Positions 27,588 to 36,456 of a DNA stretch of 64,000 nt are shown here, one piece after another. The stretch's first letter is position 1. The number at the start of each line of letters is the position of its first letter. The DNA lies in the NCBI GenBank assembly GCA_900469615.1, contig UBYA01000011.1:1116001-1180000 (forward strand), read 5' to 3'. The translations under genes were made by a program, and so were the position numbers. This DNA comes from Hyphomicrobiales bacterium (GTDB lineage: Bacteria; Pseudomonadota; Alphaproteobacteria; Rhizobiales; Rhizobiaceae). The notes below the pieces were generated by a model. That model worked only from the letters and a program-made list of their open reading frames with translations, was not told where the DNA came from and made no database searches.

Positions 27588-28490
27588 TCAGCGCTTCGTC
27601 AGTTTCAGCTTCTTGCGGACATCTTCGGGGCCGATGATGCGCGCACCCATGCCTTCGATCACCTGCACCGCCTTTTCGACAAGCTGCGCGTTGGTGGCGA
27701 GCATGCCCTTTCCGGCATAGAGATTGTCCTCCAGCCCGACGCGGACATTGCCGCCGGCAAGGATTGCGGCCGCGGGATAGGCCATGGCGTTGCGGCCGAT
27801 GGAGAAGGCCGAGAAGGTCCAGCTTTTGGGAACGTTGTTGACCATCGCCATAAAGGTGTTGAGGTCGTCGGGCGCCCCCCAGGGGATGCCCATGCAGAGC
27901 TGGATGAGGACCGGGTCCTCGATCAGGCCCTCCTCGGCAAGCTGCTTGGCGAACCAGAGATGACCGGTGTCGAATGCCTCGATTTCGGGGCGGACGCCGA
28001 GATCGGTCATCTTTTTTGCCATGGCCCGCAGCATCGAGGGCGTATTGGTCATGACATAGTCGCCGAGATTGAAATTCATGGTGCCGCAATCGAGCGTGCA
28101 GATCTCCGGCAGGCACTCGGCAACATGGCTGACGCGCTCGGAGGCGCCCGCCATGTCGGTGCCCTTGGGGTTCAGCGGCAATGGGCTTTCGACATCGCCG
28201 AAAATCAGGTCGCCGCCCATGCCGGCGGTCAGGTTCAGCACGACATCGACATCGGCCGAACGGATCCGGTCCGTGAGTTCCCTGTAGAGTTCGTTCCGGC
28301 GGCTGGCAGCACCCGTTTCCGGATCGCGGACATGGCAGTGAACCACTGCCGCCCCAGCCTTGGCGGCGTCGATCGCGGACTCCGCGATCTGCTTGGGAGT
28401 GATCGGAACATGGCTGGATTTGGAAACGGTGTCACCGGCGCCGGTCACGGCACAGGTGATGAAAACATCTCTGTTCATCGCAAGAGGCAT
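27588..28490 (-). CDS. Beta-keto acid cleavage enzyme (BKACE, formerly DUF849), dehydrocarnitine type
   Basis: Zinc-dependent enzyme of 300 residues that condenses a beta-keto acid with acetyl-CoA to give acetoacetate and a new CoA ester. The metal-binding HxH appears in VVHCHVRD, and the N-terminus MNRDVFITCAVTGAGDT is typical. Next to carnitine dehydrogenase the substrate should be 3-dehydrocarnitine and the product betainyl-CoA. The ATG at 28490 has GGGAG seven bases upstream; the frame continues upstream into the divergent promoter without a better site. It is the first gene of the nine-gene operon. Confidence 0.88.
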   Translation of the reverse strand: MPLAMNRDVFITCAVTGAGDTVSKSSHVPITPKQIAESAIDAAKAGAAVVHCHVRDPETGAASRRNELYRELTDRIRSADVDVVLNLTAGMGGDLIFGDVESPLPLNPKGTDMAGASERVSHVAECLPEICTLDCGTMNFNLGDYVMTNTPSMLRAMAKKMTDLGVRPEIEAFDTGHLWFAKQLAEEGLIEDPVLIQLCMGIPWGAPDDLNTFMAMVNNVPKSWTFSAFSIGRNAMAYPAAAILAGGNVRVGLEDNLYAGKGMLATNAQLVEKAVQVIEGMGARIIGPEDVRKKLKLTKR

Positions 28491-28596
28491 TTTTGTTCTC
28501 CCTCGTATTGAGGACATTACGAGCCATGAGACGCCTTCATGCTTTGCATTAACGGAAACAAATAATACAGTTTCGGAAATATCGAAGGAATGGGCG
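28491..28596. promoter_or_regulatory. Divergent control region of the betaine operon and its regulator
   Basis: This 106-base region separates the cleavage-enzyme gene from the AraC-type regulator and must hold both promoters. It is AT-rich in its right half. A short inverted repeat GGAAAC (28554-28559) with GTTTC (28570-28574) is the only symmetry I could find and is a weak operator candidate. Confidence 0.45.
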
Positions 28597-29589
28597 ATGC
28601 TGACATCCGCCAATGAGACGCTCGACATCGACCTGCTGATCCTTCCGGAGACGAACCTGATTTTGATCGCCTCGGTCATCGAACCGCTGCGCGGGGCCAA
28701 TCGTATTTCCGGAGCGGAGCTCTATCGGTGGCGCCTGTTCACGCCGGATGGTTCACCGGCGGAAACCACCAGCCATATCCCGGTGCCTGCCTCCTCCAGC
28801 TTCAGGCCGACATCGGATACGGCACCGCTTTTCGTGCTCGCCAGCTACAATTGGCGGCGCAGCGCCACGCAGGCGTTGAAAATGCAACTGTCGCAAACCG
28901 CCCGCCATCGAAGCCTGGTGGCCGGCATCGAGTCCGGCACCTGGCTGCTTGCCGAAGCGAGCCTGCTGGATAACGTCTCGGCCGCCGTCCACTGGGAGGA
29001 TTTCGACGATTTCGGGCTTGCCTATCCGCAGGTGCGCGCCGTCAAGGATCGCTACGTGATCGACGGCAAGCGCATTACCACCGCCGGCTCGCTGCCGACC
29101 GTCGATCTCATGCTGGAAATCATCCGGCGGCGACAGGGTTATTCGCTGGCGCTGGAGGTCAGCCGCCTGTTCATCTACGAGCCGGCCAGCGCGCAGAGCG
29201 CGGCGGAGCTTTCGCCGTCGACGGCCGGTCTGCGCATGCGCGATCCGCGTGTGGCCCAGGCGATCCGCCTGATGGAGGAGCATATCGAGCAGCCGCTCGT
29301 GCTGACGCGTCTCGCGCGCCGTATCGGCGTCAGTGCCCGCCATCTGCAGGCGCTGTTCCAGGAAAGCATCGGTGCGCCCCCGCATGTGCACTACCTGGCG
29401 CTGAGGCTGAACGCGGCGCGGCGCAAGGTCATCGAGACGAAAGCCTCCTTTGCCGAGATTGCGGCCGCGACCGGCTTCAATTCGGCATCGGCCTTTTCCC
29501 GCAGCTACCGTGCCAGCTTTTCCGAAAGCCCGTCCGGCACGCGCCGCAGGCTGCGCCGGCGCGTTACGGCTGCAGCAGAGCCGACATAG
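28597..29589 (+). CDS. GATase1-like AraC-family regulator (CdhR/GbdR type)
   Basis: A 330-residue transcriptional regulator. Residues about 8-195 form a DJ-1/PfpI-like domain (IDLLILPETNLILIASVIEPLRGANR), and residues about 215-320 carry the double AraC helix-turn-helix (LARRIGVSARHLQALF and FAEIAAATGFNSASAFSRSYR). Regulators of this architecture control carnitine and glycine-betaine genes in pseudomonads (CdhR, GbdR), which matches the divergent operon. The ATG at 28597 has AAGGA eight bases upstream. It is the probable activator of the betaine operon, with carnitine or a related betaine as effector by inference. Confidence 0.87.
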   Translation: MLTSANETLDIDLLILPETNLILIASVIEPLRGANRISGAELYRWRLFTPDGSPAETTSHIPVPASSSFRPTSDTAPLFVLASYNWRRSATQALKMQLSQTARHRSLVAGIESGTWLLAEASLLDNVSAAVHWEDFDDFGLAYPQVRAVKDRYVIDGKRITTAGSLPTVDLMLEIIRRRQGYSLALEVSRLFIYEPASAQSAAELSPSTAGLRMRDPRVAQAIRLMEEHIEQPLVLTRLARRIGVSARHLQALFQESIGAPPHVHYLALRLNAARRKVIETKASFAEIAAATGFNSASAFSRSYRASFSESPSGTRRRLRRRVTAAAEPT

Positions 29590-30439
29590 GCTGAAAGGCC
29601 TCGCGCACCATATCCGCCAGTTCGCGGATCGCCTCGCTGGAATGATAAGGGTTGCGGCGCAGCACGACGCGGGAGGAATCGACCGGCGGAAAGCCGTCGT
29701 CGCCCGTCAGCTCCCGGCAGCCATGCGGAATGTTGCTGCGCGACAGCGTCGTCACGGCAAGCCCGGCGGAAACGGCGTTCTTCAGGCCGGAGCTCGTGTC
29801 GGCGATGAAGGCGATGCGGTAGGCGCGGCCCTGCTGCTCCAGCGAGCGCAAGGCAAAATCGCGCGCCCATGTCGAATTGCGATAGGTCGCGACCGGAAGC
29901 GGGACGGCATCATGCAGGCGATGCACCATGGATGTCACCCATACGGTGGGATCGATGCAGAGAACCTCGCCTTTCGTCTGGCTGCTCCAATCGAAGACGA
30001 CGGCAAGATCGAGCTCGTCCTTCTCCAGGGCGGTAAGATTGTGTGCGGTATAATCGCATGAGACGGTGACTTCGACGGCGGGATGCCTGATGGCAAAGGC
30101 CGCCAGCGCCGCGGGAAGAATCGTCTGGCTGTATTCCTCCGGAATTCCGATGCGAACCGGTCCGTCCAGCGGCTTGGTGCGGATATTCGCCGCCGCCTCG
30201 TTCAGAAGCTCGATCACCCGTTGCGCGTAGGGAAGCAGCTGATTGCCGGCGCGCGTCAGCACGGCGCCTCGAGCGCTCCTCTCAAACAGGGCTTCGCCGA
30301 TCGTATCCTCGAGCCTTTTTATCTGCGCGCTGACGGCCGATTGCGTGCGGCCGATCCTTTGAGCAGCGACTGAAAAATTGGATGTCTCGGTGATGACGAG
30401 GAATGTCCGCAGCAGGTCGCTTTCAATGGGTTCGCGCAT
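29564..30439 (-). CDS. LysR-family transcriptional regulator
   Basis: A 291-residue regulator with N-terminal winged helix (NFSVAAQRIGRTQSAVSAQIKRLED) and a LysR effector domain. The ATG at 30439 is used; a GTG four codons earlier is possible and neither has a strong ribosome site. It converges with, and overlaps by 26 bases, the end of the CdhR-like gene, and is divergent from an EamA transporter gene. The short intergenic region contains the palindrome ATAGCTAT (30463-30470). The EamA exporter is its most likely target. Confidence 0.9.
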   Translation of the reverse strand: MREPIESDLLRTFLVITETSNFSVAAQRIGRTQSAVSAQIKRLEDTIGEALFERSARGAVLTRAGNQLLPYAQRVIELLNEAAANIRTKPLDGPVRIGIPEEYSQTILPAALAAFAIRHPAVEVTVSCDYTAHNLTALEKDELDLAVVFDWSSQTKGEVLCIDPTVWVTSMVHRLHDAVPLPVATYRNSTWARDFALRSLEQQGRAYRIAFIADTSSGLKNAVSAGLAVTTLSRSNIPHGCRELTGDDGFPPVDSSRVVLRRNPYHSSEAIRELADMVREAFQPMSALLQP

Positions 30440-30553
30440 GGGGCACGCCACAAATATTTCTGATAGCTATTATCTCTACTATTCGTTTGCCTGATGTCAA
30501 ATAACGGCGCAAACAGAATGCGTTCCTTCTGCTTCGTCCCTTGAGTCCATTAC

Positions 30554-31462
30554 ATGACATTCCAATTACCGGCCCGCTCCGCTTTTGCCAGCGATTACGA
30601 GAGGGGCGTCATACTTGTGGCTACGGCAATGCTTGCGTGGAGCTGCAGCGGCATCTACGCACGCCTTCTGACCACGGACATATGGACGGCGATCGCCTGG
30701 CGGTCGCTGTTCGGCGGCCTGTTCCTGCTGATCCCCAGCTTTTTCCTCGAAGGTGGGTTTTCGCGGCGGCAATGGGCTTCGATTTTTCATCCTGCCGGGC
30801 TCGCGATGCTGGCTTGCCAGACCATCAGCCAGGCCTGCTTTCTCGGCGCGCTCTACACGACCACGGTCGCCAACGTGACGATGATCTACGCGACGGCACC
30901 GTTCATTGCCGCGTTTCTCAGCTGGACCCTGCTGAAGGAGCGTGTGGCGAACCGGACGTTGGTCGCAGGGGCGGTCTGCCTCGTCGGCGTGGCGGTCATC
31001 GTCGCGTCCTCGATCGGCGGGGGTACGGGCATCGGTGATCTGTTGGCGCTCGGCATGACGGTGACTTTCGCGCTGATCATCGTCATCCCGCGCATGGACC
31101 CCAGCATTCCGATCCTGCCGTCGAGCGTCGCCAGCGGACTCCTGACATTCGTGGTGTTCGTGCCCTTTGCGTCGACGAGCTCGGTAGACGTTCAGAACTG
31201 GCTTTTGCTTGCCGCCTTCGGGGCGACGAATTTCGCGCTGGCCTTCGTCCTCTTTCTCTTCGGATCGAGAAGGATGCCCGCCGCCGATGCTGCGCTCATC
31301 AGTTCGATGGAAATCGTGCTGACGCCGTTCTGGGTCTGGCTGTTCTTTTCCGAGGTGCCGCCGGTGGCGACATTCGTCGGCGGGGCGATCATCTTCGCGA
31401 CGATCGTCTGGCACACGGCCATCGATCTCAGGCATGGCCGCCGCATTCGCATCCCGGCCTAG
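30554..31462 (+). CDS. EamA/DMT-family transporter
   Basis: Inner-membrane protein of 302 residues with about ten hydrophobic segments in two repeats, the two EamA domains of the drug/metabolite transporter superfamily. The first repeat has VILVATAMLAWSCSGIYA and ends near WTLLKERV; the second ends near FFSEVPPVATFVGGAIIF, with the usual conserved Glu at the repeat ends. Family members export amino acids, nucleosides or other metabolites. It is divergent from a LysR gene. The transported compound is unknown. Confidence 0.9.
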   Translation: MTFQLPARSAFASDYERGVILVATAMLAWSCSGIYARLLTTDIWTAIAWRSLFGGLFLLIPSFFLEGGFSRRQWASIFHPAGLAMLACQTISQACFLGALYTTTVANVTMIYATAPFIAAFLSWTLLKERVANRTLVAGAVCLVGVAVIVASSIGGGTGIGDLLALGMTVTFALIIVIPRMDPSIPILPSSVASGLLTFVVFVPFASTSSVDVQNWLLLAAFGATNFALAFVLFLFGSRRMPAADAALISSMEIVLTPFWVWLFFSEVPPVATFVGGAIIFATIVWHTAIDLRHGRRIRIPA

Positions 31463-31522
31463 CAAATTTGCGCGTGGCTCCTTGAGAAACGACACACGGC
31501 GGCCCCGTGCCGCCTGGCGCAA

Positions 31523-32602
31523 TTATGTCCTGCCCTGAGGCGGCGAGGCCACCGATCCGCGTCGGATCAGGCTCGTTTTGATGGCGATACGCTCCACGGG
31601 CGCGGTCTTGCCGTTCAGCCTTGAGATCAGCTTCTCGGCCGCCTTTTTGCCCATCTCGTAGACCGGCTGGTCGACTACGGTGATCGGCGGCGTCGTAACG
31701 GTCGTCCAGTCGGCATCCAGAAAAGAAATCATCGAGATGTCGCGTGGTATGGACAAGCCGAGCGTCTGCAGCGTTTTGAACACCCGCAGGCCGACGAGGC
31801 TGTCGGATGCGATGAGGGCCGTCGGCGGCGCCGCATCCTGCAACAGGCGCTTGACGACGGCGTCTGTCCTTGGCTGGTTGGTGGCACCAAGCCGTACGTA
31901 GTGCCGACTTTCCTCGATGCTTGTGCCGGCCTGCGCTTTCAATACGCCATCGACGCGCTCGCGCACCGCCGAATTGGAAAGGGTCCGGCTGCTGCTGAGA
32001 AACTCGCTCTCCGCATCCATCGCCGATATATAGGCAATTCGCCGATGCCCCATGTCGAGAAGGTGGCGAGCGGCCGTCACCGCGGCGTCGAAATCGTCGC
32101 CCGTCACGGAATCGACGCCGAGTTCCGGGATGCTTCTGTCAAAGAGAACCAGAGGCACGCCGACGCGGCGTATATCGCGGAGATGTTCCATCCGGTCGCA
32201 TCGAGCCGGCGTCACGATCAGCCCATCGACGCGCTTGCCGATGAGCAGGTCCACCGCCGATTTTTCCGCATCGAGCTCCTCGCCGGAATTGGCGATGATG
32301 ACATTGAAACCCGCCATGCGCGCAACGTCGCTGATGCCGCGGACGGCAAGGCTGAAGAAGGCGTTCTCGATGTCGCCGACGACAACGCCGATAATGCCGG
32401 ATTTACCCGTCGTCATGCTGCGGGCGAGTTCGTTCGGCCGATATTCGAGCGCTGAGGCGGCCGCAAGCACCTGTTCGCGAACCTTGTCGCTGACGACGCC
32501 GTAGCCGCCGAGCACTCGCGCCGCGGTAGCCTTCGAGACATTCGCTGCTCTGGCAACATCGGCAACTGTAACGGAGCGTTTCGGGGTGAGGGGCTCTTCC
32601 AT
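31523..32602 (-). CDS. LacI-family transcriptional repressor
   Basis: A 359-residue regulator. The N-terminal LacI headpiece (VTVADVARAANVSKATAARVLGG, about residues 9-31) is followed by the hinge helix region RPNELARSM and a periplasmic-binding-protein-like effector domain. It is divergent from an amino-acid-type importer operon, and the 186-base intergenic region contains two perfect GAGACCGGTCTC palindromes, ideal sites for a LacI dimer or tetramer. It probably represses the importer-oxidoreductase operon and possibly itself. The inducer is unknown. Confidence 0.92.
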   Translation of the reverse strand: MEEPLTPKRSVTVADVARAANVSKATAARVLGGYGVVSDKVREQVLAAASALEYRPNELARSMTTGKSGIIGVVVGDIENAFFSLAVRGISDVARMAGFNVIIANSGEELDAEKSAVDLLIGKRVDGLIVTPARCDRMEHLRDIRRVGVPLVLFDRSIPELGVDSVTGDDFDAAVTAARHLLDMGHRRIAYISAMDAESEFLSSSRTLSNSAVRERVDGVLKAQAGTSIEESRHYVRLGATNQPRTDAVVKRLLQDAAPPTALIASDSLVGLRVFKTLQTLGLSIPRDISMISFLDADWTTVTTPPITVVDQPVYEMGKKAAEKLISRLNGKTAPVERIAIKTSLIRRGSVASPPQGRT

Positions 32603-32662
32603 TGGATGACGACTACAAGAGTTGTTGACGGGCGGTCAATCTCAAGTTAACAAATATCAATT

Positions 32663-32695
32663 GAGACCGGTCTCTTTATATATGAGACCGGTCTC
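32663..32695. promoter_or_regulatory. Tandem perfect LacI-type operators
   Basis: The palindrome GAGACCGGTCTC occurs exactly twice, at 32663-32674 and 32684-32695, 21 bp apart, two DNA turns, on the same helix face. An AT-rich stretch TTTATATAT lies between them and could be a -10 element, so a bound repressor would block transcription. The central CpG palindrome is the classic LacI-family feature. Confidence 0.8.
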
Positions 32696-32788
32696 TTGTC
32701 CAGATAATCCCTATCTACAAACAGGCTGGGGTTATGGGCGAGCATGTGTGAATGCCGACAAGAGCATCCTTCAGAGCGGAGAACGAAC

Positions 32789-33616
32789 ATGAAAATATCC
32801 CGCATTTTCTCGGCCATCGCCGCGCCTCTGCGCGTCGGAGCGCTGGCTTACCTCGTCGCGGCGAGCGTCGGTCCGGCGGTTGCCGCCGAAAACCCCTATA
32901 ATCTGATCGACCCGAACGTCATCAGCGTGGGAACCATGGGTGACGCCAAGCCCTATACCTTCACGACGGCCGACGGACAATTCACCGGTTTCGACATCGA
33001 GCTCTTCCTCAATGTCGTCTCCCGCATGGGCTTTCCGAAGGACAAGGTGACGTTTACCGGCCAGGAGTTCTCGGCTCTGCTGCCGTCGGTGGCCAACCAG
33101 CGCTTCGATGTTGCTGTGGCCGCGATCGGAACCACCGATGCACGTAAGAAGACCGTCGATTTCTCGGACGGCTATCTTGCCGGCTATCTCTCGGTCCTGA
33201 CATCGGATGCCTCGATCAAGGATGCGAGCGGCCTAAAGGGCAAGCGCCTCGGCGTCGTGCAGGGGACGTTGCAGGAAGGCTATGCAACGAAGAACTTCAC
33301 CGGCACGGATCTCGTGAAGTTCCCGGACAACAATTCCGCCGTGGCGGCGCTGAACAACGGCACCATCGATGCGCACTTCCTCGACTACGAAGCGGCCAAG
33401 CAATATGGCGAGCGCTATCCCGGGCTGAAGATCGCGGTGAACATTCCGTCCTTCGACGCGCCCGCGGGCTTCGTCGTCAGGAAGGGCAACGACGCCTTCC
33501 GTCTGGCGCTCAACAAGGCGCTGCATGAAGCGATGCAGGACGGAACCTGGAAGACGCTCTATGAAAAGTGGTTCCCCGGCTCGCCGATGCCCGATCAATA
33601 TCTTCCCAAGAAGTAA
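32789..33616 (+). CDS. Amino-acid-type ABC importer solute-binding protein (family 3)
   Basis: Periplasmic binding protein of 275 residues. A long Sec signal peptide ends near AVAAE (about residue 33). The mature part has the SBP_bac_3 signatures VGTMGDAKPYTF, GFDIELFLNVVSRMGF and RFDVAVAAIGTTDARKKTVDFSDGY. The ATG at 32789 has GGAG seven bases upstream; a longer frame starts before the promoter region. It heads a LacI-controlled operon with a fused permease-ATPase and an FAD amine/amino-acid oxidoreductase, so the ligand is probably an amino acid or sugar-amino-acid conjugate. Confidence 0.92.
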   Translation: MKISRIFSAIAAPLRVGALAYLVAASVGPAVAAENPYNLIDPNVISVGTMGDAKPYTFTTADGQFTGFDIELFLNVVSRMGFPKDKVTFTGQEFSALLPSVANQRFDVAVAAIGTTDARKKTVDFSDGYLAGYLSVLTSDASIKDASGLKGKRLGVVQGTLQEGYATKNFTGTDLVKFPDNNSAVAALNNGTIDAHFLDYEAAKQYGERYPGLKIAVNIPSFDAPAGFVVRKGNDAFRLALNKALHEAMQDGTWKTLYEKWFPGSPMPDQYLPKK

Positions 33617-33623
33617 GGCCGTC

Positions 33624-33649
33624 CCGCCGCCCGGCCTGCCGGGCGGCGG
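33624..33649 (+). other. Strong intercistronic stem-loop after binding-protein gene
   Basis: CCGCCGCCCGGC and GCCGGGCGGCGG form a perfect 12-base inverted repeat with a two-base centre, seven bases after the binding-protein stop and 35 before the next gene. It lacks a T-run and probably limits read-through or protects the upstream mRNA. Confidence 0.65.
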
Positions 33650-33684
33650 CATCGATCCGCCTGACGAATTTCATGGGGAATTGA

Positions 33685-35214
33685 ATGGATTGGCTTGAAA
33701 ACCTCCGTCGCAGCTTCCTTGACTGGAATGCGATGGCAGAAGTCCTGCCGAGCATGATCACGGTGGGACTGAAGAACACCCTCATCCTGGCCGCGGCGTC
33801 CACCGTTCTTGGCGTCGTCATCGGCATGGTGCTGGCCGTGATGGGCATCTCGCAATCGCGTTGGCTGCGTCTGCCGGCGCGTATCTACACCGATATCTTT
33901 CGCGGTTTGCCGGCGATCGTCACGATCCTGATCATCGGCCAGGGGTTTGCCCGCATCGGCCGCGAGCTTTTCGGTCCGTCGCCCTTTCCGCTCGGCATCA
34001 TCGCACTCAGCCTGATCGCCGGGGCTTATATCGGCGAGATTTTCCGATCCGGCATTCAAAGCGTCGAGCGTGGACAGCTGGAAGCCTGCCGCGCCCTCAG
34101 CATGAGTTACGGGCAGGGGATGCGGCTGATTATCATTCCCCAAGGCGTGCGGCGTGTCCTGCCGGCTCTCGTCAACCAGTTCATCGGCAACGTCAAGGAT
34201 TCGAGTCTTGTCTATTTTCTGGGGCTGCTGGCCTCGGAACGCGAGATTTTCCGCGTCGGGCAGGATCAGGCCGTCGTCACCGGTAATCTCTCGCCTTTGC
34301 TGCTGGCCGGCATCTTCTATCTGATCATCACGGTTCCGCTCACCCACCTCGTCAACTATATCGATACGCGTCTGCGTCTCGGGCGACAGGGGCGCAGCTC
34401 CGGCGCCACCAGCGGCCTTGTCGAAGTCGGCGAGCTGGAGGCAGCTTCGGGCACGCAGGCGCCAGGCAATGCGGGCGCTCCACGCTTCAAGGGCGGGGCT
34501 GTCAGGATTCGCGATCTCAGCATGTCCTACGGCGATCTCGAAGTGCTGAAAGGCATCGATCTCGATATTGCCCGGGGCACCGTCACATGCATCATCGGGC
34601 CGTCGGGCTCGGGCAAGTCGACGCTGCTGCGCTGCCTCAACAGGCTTGTCGAGCCGAAGCGTGGCGACATTCAGCTCGACAACGAGAGCATTCTGGGAAT
34701 GAAGCCGGAAAGCCTGCGCCGGCGTGTCGGCATGGTATTCCAGCATTTCAACCTCTTTCCGGACCATACCGCACTTGAAAACGTCATGCTGTCGCTGACG
34801 AAGATCAAGAAGATGCCCAAGGCCGAGGCGCGCAGGGTTGCCGAGACCCGCCTCGCCGAAGTGGGGCTTGCAAGCCGCAAGGATCACCGGCCCGCCGGGC
34901 TTTCCGGCGGCCAGCAGCAGCGCGTCGCCATCGCCCGGGCACTTGCCATGGACCCGGAGGTGGTTCTGTTCGACGAGGTCACGAGCGCACTCGATCCCGA
35001 GCTGGTGAAGGGGGTTCTCGACCTGATGGCCAACCTTGGACGCCAGGGCATGACCATGGCTGTCGTCACGCACGAAATGGGATTCGCCCGCAAGGTGGCC
35101 GATCAGGTCGTCTTCATGGATGAGGGCCGCATTGTCGAAGCGGGCCCGCCGCAACAGATTTTCGACAATCCGCAAAGCGAACGGCTGAAGCGCTTCCTCG
35201 CCGAGGTTCTCTGA
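33685..35214 (+). CDS. Amino-acid ABC importer, permease and ATPase fused in one chain
   Basis: A 509-residue fusion. Residues about 1-235 are a HisM/GlnP-type permease with several hydrophobic helices and the EAA loop LEACRALSMSYGQGMRLIIIPQG. After a linker rich in Gly, Ala and Ser (about 236-270) comes a GlnQ-type ATPase: Walker A GPSGSGKST, signature LSGGQQQR, Walker B VVLFDEVTSALDPE. These are normally separate proteins. Fusion ties the subunit ratio to 1:1 and would give a homodimeric transporter. It follows the binding-protein gene by 68 bases. Confidence 0.92.
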   Translation: MDWLENLRRSFLDWNAMAEVLPSMITVGLKNTLILAAASTVLGVVIGMVLAVMGISQSRWLRLPARIYTDIFRGLPAIVTILIIGQGFARIGRELFGPSPFPLGIIALSLIAGAYIGEIFRSGIQSVERGQLEACRALSMSYGQGMRLIIIPQGVRRVLPALVNQFIGNVKDSSLVYFLGLLASEREIFRVGQDQAVVTGNLSPLLLAGIFYLIITVPLTHLVNYIDTRLRLGRQGRSSGATSGLVEVGELEAASGTQAPGNAGAPRFKGGAVRIRDLSMSYGDLEVLKGIDLDIARGTVTCIIGPSGSGKSTLLRCLNRLVEPKRGDIQLDNESILGMKPESLRRRVGMVFQHFNLFPDHTALENVMLSLTKIKKMPKAEARRVAETRLAEVGLASRKDHRPAGLSGGQQQRVAIARALAMDPEVVLFDEVTSALDPELVKGVLDLMANLGRQGMTMAVVTHEMGFARKVADQVVFMDEGRIVEAGPPQQIFDNPQSERLKRFLAEVL

Positions 35215-35283
35215 CACACGCGGGCCGGCGGATTTCCGGCGGTCCCTCGATCACAACATCCACCACTGACAAGGTTTTCCAAC

Positions 35284-36411
35284 ATGCATGCTCCCACTCG
35301 TCCTTCGAAAGTCGTTGTCGTCGGCGGCGGCATCTTCGGGGTTTCCACAGCCGTCCAGCTTGTGCGGCTCGGCATTCAGACCACCCTGATCAACGATGGC
35401 CCGCTGGCAAACGGTGCATCGGGCCGCTCGCTCGCCTGGCTCAATTCGGCCCGGCGCCGCTCCGATGCGTATCATCGCCTGCGCCTGGCCGGTATCGACC
35501 GCTATCGTACGCTGTCCGCCAAATATCCGGATGTGGCATGGTTACGCTTCGACGGCGGCCTGACCTGGGATGCGGACGATGCCGGCAACGATATTGCCGC
35601 GGTCTTCGATTACGAGCGCGATCTTGGCTATCATGCCTTGCTGTTGAAGGCGGATCAGATTGCCGGGACGACACCGGGCGTCGATCCGAGCTCCGTCACG
35701 AGGCAGGGTGCGATTTTCAATCCGGGCGAGGGCTGGGTCGACCTGCCGTCATTGATCGGCGTTCTTGCCGACGAGTTCCGCGCCTTGGGCGGCGAGATCG
35801 TCACCGACGCCGGCCGGGCTGCGATCAATGTGGAAGATGGTCGCGCCCAGGGCGTCACCACCGCGAATGGCGCCGTCTGGCCAGCCGATGCCGTGCTGCT
35901 GGCCGCCGGCGGCGAGGTGCCGGCGATCGTCGCGCAAGCCGGCCAGCATATCGGCGACGATACGCCCATAGCACTTCTCGTCAGGACAAAGCCGATCAAA
36001 CATGCGCTGAAAGCCGTGCTGAACACGCCGCGCGTCGCAATCCGCCCGACGCCGGACGGTGCCTTTGCCCTCGACTCGGCCTGGTCCGAGGAGGAGGTGA
36101 TCGTGAATGCCGACGGCAGCTACGAGATCAAGCCTTCGACGCTCGAAGGTCTGTTGCTGGAAGCTTCGAAGGTGCTGGAGGGGAACCCGAAGCTCGAAAT
36201 CGGCGATTACGGCGTCGGCCCCAAACCCATTCCGGGCGACGGCGAGCCTGTTTTCGGCGAGTTGCAGGCGATACCTGGCTATTTCGTTGCCTTCAGCCAT
36301 AGCGGCGCCACGCTCGGCTTGATTGCCGGCGAACTGCTTGCCGACGAGATCGCCACCGGCAAACGTCACCCGCTGCTGGCGGCCTTTCGGCCGGAGCGCT
36401 TTGCCAGGTAA
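35284..36411 (+). CDS. FAD-dependent oxidoreductase, D-amino-acid oxidase (DAO) family
   Basis: Flavoenzyme of 375 residues. The N-terminal dinucleotide fold reads VVVVGGGIFGVSTAVQLVRLG (about residues 10-30), and the C-terminal FAD contact is FSHSGATLGLIAGELLADE. The DAO superfamily oxidises amino acids, sarcosine-like N-methyl amines or sugar-amine conjugates. It lies 69 bases after the fused transporter gene and is the only catabolic enzyme in the LacI-controlled unit, so it presumably oxidises the imported compound. The substrate is not identifiable. An 11-bp hairpin follows the stop. Confidence 0.87.
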   Translation: MHAPTRPSKVVVVGGGIFGVSTAVQLVRLGIQTTLINDGPLANGASGRSLAWLNSARRRSDAYHRLRLAGIDRYRTLSAKYPDVAWLRFDGGLTWDADDAGNDIAAVFDYERDLGYHALLLKADQIAGTTPGVDPSSVTRQGAIFNPGEGWVDLPSLIGVLADEFRALGGEIVTDAGRAAINVEDGRAQGVTTANGAVWPADAVLLAAGGEVPAIVAQAGQHIGDDTPIALLVRTKPIKHALKAVLNTPRVAIRPTPDGAFALDSAWSEEEVIVNADGSYEIKPSTLEGLLLEASKVLEGNPKLEIGDYGVGPKPIPGDGEPVFGELQAIPGYFVAFSHSGATLGLIAGELLADEIATGKRHPLLAAFRPERFAR

Positions 36412-36427
36412 CTTTAACGGAACAGAC

Positions 36428-36456
36428 GCAGGTCTCGCTTAATGTGCGGGACCTGC
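36428..36456 (+). terminator. Candidate stem-loop ending the importer/oxidoreductase operon
   Basis: GCAGGTCTCGC pairs with GCGGGACCTGC (one G-T pair) across a 7-base loop, 16 bases after the oxidoreductase stop. There is no strong T-run, so termination is plausible but not certain. Confidence 0.45.

Noticed and set aside
24779..27637. Open frame of 952 codons on the plus strand, antisense to the betaine operon
   Set aside because: It follows the third-base bias of the real minus-strand genes, crosses gene boundaries, and its translation is rich in Arg, Asp, Gly and Ala without any domain motif.
32663..32695. GAGACCGGTCTC pair as ends of a mobile element
   Set aside because: Only 9 bases lie between the copies, there is no transposase, and they sit in a LacI-type divergent promoter.
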